The notes under the pieces were generated by a model. That model ran no database searches and was not told where the DNA came from. It was given only the letters and a program-made list of their open reading frames with translations. This document shows, in pieces, positions 61,925 to 64,000 of a stretch of 64,000 nt of DNA. How positions within the stretch are numbered: the stretch's first letter is position 1; each line of letters starts with the position of its first letter. The DNA is from Paraburkholderia phenazinium. Lineage in GTDB: Bacteria; Pseudomonadota; Gammaproteobacteria; Burkholderiales; Burkholderiaceae. The stretch covers positions 2,480,001-2,544,000 of the forward strand of contig NZ_FSRM01000002.1 in NCBI RefSeq assembly GCF_900141745.1, written 5' to 3'. A program made the translations under genes and the position numbers.

Positions 61925-61947
61925 GCCCGCTGATGCGGGCTTTTTTT
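61925..61947 (+). terminator. Rho-independent terminator of the sugar operon
   Basis: GCCCGC (61925-61930), loop TGAT, GCGGGC (61935-61940), then seven T. It lies 64 bp after the stop of the last permease gene. A perfect canonical terminator. Confidence 0.9.
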
Positions 61948-62032
61948 GCGGTTGTCGCCTTTCACGTATCCTCGGACGAGAAACTCAGTGGTTCCTACGC
62001 CGAGACGCTCCCGAAAATGCTAAAAATCTTGC

Positions 62033-62061
62033 TTGACAGTATTTGACATGTCAGATAATCT
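62033..62061 (+). promoter_or_regulatory. Promoter with embedded MarR operator, upstream of marR-type gene
   Basis: A -35 box TTGACA (62033-62038) is followed after 17 bp by TAATCT (62056-62061), or after 15 bp by GATAAT (62054-62059). Between them lies the dyad TGACATGTCAGA (62044-62055; its first 10 bases are a perfect palindrome). A repressor bound there would cover the promoter spacer. Confidence 0.7.
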
Positions 62062-62087
62062 GCATTGCAACGATCACGGAGTCAGCG

Positions 62088-62525
62088 ATGGATCACTACA
62101 CGAAAGAACGGTTTCAGTCGGAGGAAAGCATCGGCTTTTTCATCAACAAGGCCCGCAACCTCCTGATCGCGGAGTTGGACAACGCGCTGAAGGACCTGGA
62201 GATCACCAGCCAGCAAATGGGCATTCTGCTGTCCATGCAGCGCGGCGTGGCGACCACGCCGTTTGAGTTGTCGAAGTTCCTCGGTATCGACACCGGCCTG
62301 ATGACCCGAATGCTCGACAAACTGGAGTCCAAAGGCCTGCTGGAGCGCTCGCGTAGCCTCGAAGACCGGAGGGTGGTCAACCTGACACTCACGAAGAAGG
62401 GCCGAGAAGTCGCGAGTCAGATTCCCGACATCGCACCAATGGTACTGAACCGGCGCCTCAAGAGCTTTAGCAAAGAAGAGTACAAAGAGTTCGGCCGCTT
62501 GCTCAAGAAATTCCTTGAGAGCTGA
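62088..62525 (+). CDS. MarR-family transcriptional regulator
   Basis: Dimeric winged-helix repressor of 145 residues. The ATG at 62088 has GGAG upstream; the frame extends to 62043 but would put the start within the promoter. The helix-turn-helix and wing are clear: ATTPFELSKFLGIDTGLMTRML, DKLESKGLLERSRSLEDRRV, NLTLTKKGREV. The C-terminal helix KSFSKEEYKEFGRLLKKFL closes the dimer. It probably represses itself and the efflux gene next to it through the shared dyad. The ligand is likely an aromatic or antibiotic compound, which is inference from the family. Confidence 0.9.
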   Translation: MDHYTKERFQSEESIGFFINKARNLLIAELDNALKDLEITSQQMGILLSMQRGVATTPFELSKFLGIDTGLMTRMLDKLESKGLLERSRSLEDRRVVNLTLTKKGREVASQIPDIAPMVLNRRLKSFSKEEYKEFGRLLKKFLES

Positions 62526-62548
62526 GAGGCATTTTTTTTACCCATATA

Positions 62549-62562
62549 TCTGACAGGTCAGA
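62549..62562. promoter_or_regulatory. MarR-type operator overlapping the ribosome site of the efflux gene
   Basis: TCTGACAGGTCAGA has inverted arms TCTGAC/GTCAGA around two bases. Its last 12 bases differ at one position from the dyad at 62044-62055. It ends two bases before the ATG of the outer-membrane gene, so a bound repressor would block transcription through the start site. Confidence 0.7.
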
Positions 62563-62564
62563 GA

Positions 62565-64000
62565 ATGAAGTCACAGTTAAATGGAAAGATCGCGGGTTTG
62601 CGGCTCGCGAAGGCCAGCGTAACCGTGATCTGCGCGGCGGTGCTGTCGGCGTGCGCCAACTATGCGGGCATCTCCAGCGACAGGCAGATGGCGCAGCCGC
62701 AGAGCTTCGCGACCCAGCAGAGCATCCCGTCGGATCAGGGCCGCTGGCCGGCAACGGATTGGGCCAACCAGTTCGGCGACGCGCAACTCAAGGCACTGCT
62801 GGCCGAAGCACTGCAGGGTAGTCCGACACTCGCGCAGGCTCGCGCCCGTATTGCCGCTGCCGCGGCATATACCGAAACGGCGAAGTCGAGCACGCTGCCC
62901 AAGGTAGGCGCGAGCTACTCGTTCACTCGCGAGCAGTACTCGGGTACCGCGTTGATCCCGCCACCTTATGCCGGCAGCTGGCAATCGGAAAACGAGGGCT
63001 TGCTGACAGCTTCGTACGACCTCGATCTGTGGGGCAAGAATCGCGAGGCGCTCAAGGCTTCGATGTCCCAACTCCAGGCAAGCGAAGCGGATGCGGAGGT
63101 CGTCAAGCTGACCTTGACCTCGGCGATCGCGCGCAACTACAACCAGCTGGCCCGGCTGTACGCATTGCACGACATCGCGCAACAGGAGGTCGAGCAGCGC
63201 GAGCAGATCGACCGCATCACGGCGGGTCGCATTGCCAACGGACTGGATACCGAAGTCGAGCGCAAAACGGCGCAGGCCAATCTCGCCACCAGTCGCGCCA
63301 CGCTGGCCTCGTTCGACGGCAGCATCGTCACCACACGCTATCAACTGGCTGCTTTACTCGGCGCAGGTCCCGATCGCGGCCTGTCGATTGCGAGGCCCAC
63401 GCTCGGCATTGGCGATGAGGTGCGTGTGCCCGATAACCTCCCGGCCGATCTCGTCAGCCGTCGCCCGGATCTGGTGGCGGCCCGCTGGCGCGTCGATGCG
63501 CTGACGCACGACGTCAAGGAAGCCAAGGCTGAGTTTTACCCCGACATCAACCTGAGCGCGGCTATCGGTCTGGATGCGTTCGGCTTCGGCCGTTTCCTGA
63601 CCGCAGCAAGCCGCACCGCCAACGCGGGGCCGGCGGTCCATCTGCCGATTTTCGACGGCGGCGAACTGCGCGCGCAACTGAAAGGGCGCTACGCCGATTT
63701 TGACGATGCCGTCGCGGGCTACAACCAGACGCTCGTTACGGCGCTCTCGGAAGTCGCCACGCAGCTCGCGCAGATCCGTTCCACCGACACCCAGCTCGGC
63801 GACGCCGAGGCTGCCCAGGACGCCGCGCGCAGCGCTTACCAGTTGGCGCTAACCCAATACAAGGCGGGGCTGACGAATCAGCTCACGGTGCTGAATGCCG
63901 ACACCAATGCACTCGCTGCCGACGAGTCGGTCGCCAATCTGAAGATGAATCGCCGCGATCAGCAGATTGCGCTCGCGCAAGCGCTCGGCGGCGGTTACAC
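62565..64000 (+). CDS. Outer-membrane efflux lipoprotein (NodT family), 3'-truncated
   Basis: Outer-membrane channel of an efflux system whose pump and adaptor must lie past the window end. The frame is open from ATG 62565 to the last base, giving 478 residues; a full protein is usually about 480-510, so only the end is missing. Signal peptide with a lipobox-like LSAC (about residue 29), then ANYAGISSD and the two outer-membrane efflux repeats (YDLDLWGKNREALKAS; SRRPDLVAARWRVDAL). It lies 39 bp after the MarR gene in the same direction, with an operator at its start. Confidence 0.92.
   Translation, partial: MKSQLNGKIAGLRLAKASVTVICAAVLSACANYAGISSDRQMAQPQSFATQQSIPSDQGRWPATDWANQFGDAQLKALLAEALQGSPTLAQARARIAAAAAYTETAKSSTLPKVGASYSFTREQYSGTALIPPPYAGSWQSENEGLLTASYDLDLWGKNREALKASMSQLQASEADAEVVKLTLTSAIARNYNQLARLYALHDIAQQEVEQREQIDRITAGRIANGLDTEVERKTAQANLATSRATLASFDGSIVTTRYQLAALLGAGPDRGLSIARPTLGIGDEVRVPDNLPADLVSRRPDLVAARWRVDALTHDVKEAKAEFYPDINLSAAIGLDAFGFGRFLTAASRTANAGPAVHLPIFDGGELRAQLKGRYADFDDAVAGYNQTLVTALSEVATQLAQIRSTDTQLGDAEAAQDAARSAYQLALTQYKAGLTNQLTVLNADTNALAADESVANLKMNRRDQQIALAQALGGGY

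Overview
The window is high-GC DNA with dense, long open frames and gene families typical of Burkholderiaceae. The bcsD-bcsP-bcsQ-bcsA-bcsB-bcsZ-bcsC cellulose operon, the vgrG/phospholipase D module and the many RND and two-component genes fit a Paraburkholderia/Burkholderia-type beta-proteobacterium. This is inferred from gene content; there is no rRNA or tRNA here to confirm it.

Layout. 1-7.2 kb: an RND efflux set (permease cut by the window edge, adaptor, outer-membrane channel) followed by a heavy-metal-type response regulator and sensor kinase. 7.3-15.9 kb: mostly single genes: class I DAHP synthase, nickel/cobalt permease, diguanylate cyclase, DUF899 protein, free methionine-R-sulfoxide reductase, PRC-barrel protein, AraC regulator, a small unknown protein and an HD-domain protein. 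16-28.7 kb: TonB-dependent receptor, argS, a chemotaxis receptor, DUF72 protein, a hybrid kinase with two receivers, DUF2252 protein and a YkgJ-type cysteine-cluster protein.

29.3-38.1 kb is the most unusual part: an orphan type VI secretion module of VgrG, a phospholipase D effector (Tle5-like) and its Sel1-repeat lipoprotein immunity protein (Tli5-like). The end of the phospholipase gene plus the whole immunity gene is repeated in tandem three times with a period of exactly 1,564 bp. Copies 2 and 3 of the unit each carry an orphan phospholipase tail that starts just after the second HKD motif and has diverged from the parent. The three immunity paralogs are mosaics, and the third has an unrelated C-terminus. 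This resembles the orphan toxin-tip/immunity cassettes of Rhs and CDI loci, but for a phospholipase effector.

38.3-51.4 kb: the cellulose operon on the minus strand, with tightly coupled genes and an unusually long BcsC that carries a roughly 300-residue Pro/Tyr/Gln-rich linker. Divergent to it is a GGDEF-EAL protein (51.9-54.3 kb), a likely local controller of c-di-GMP for the PilZ domain of BcsA. 54.3-61.9 kb: a galactoside-type sugar operon (ABC ATPase, GH42 beta-galactosidase, binding protein, two permeases) with a divergent LacI regulator, a perfect 18-bp palindromic operator candidate and a clear terminator. 62.0-64.0 kb: a MarR regulator and a NodT-type outer-membrane efflux lipoprotein (cut by the window end), each preceded by the same 12-bp dyad (11 of 12 positions), which suggests autoregulation and co-regulation.
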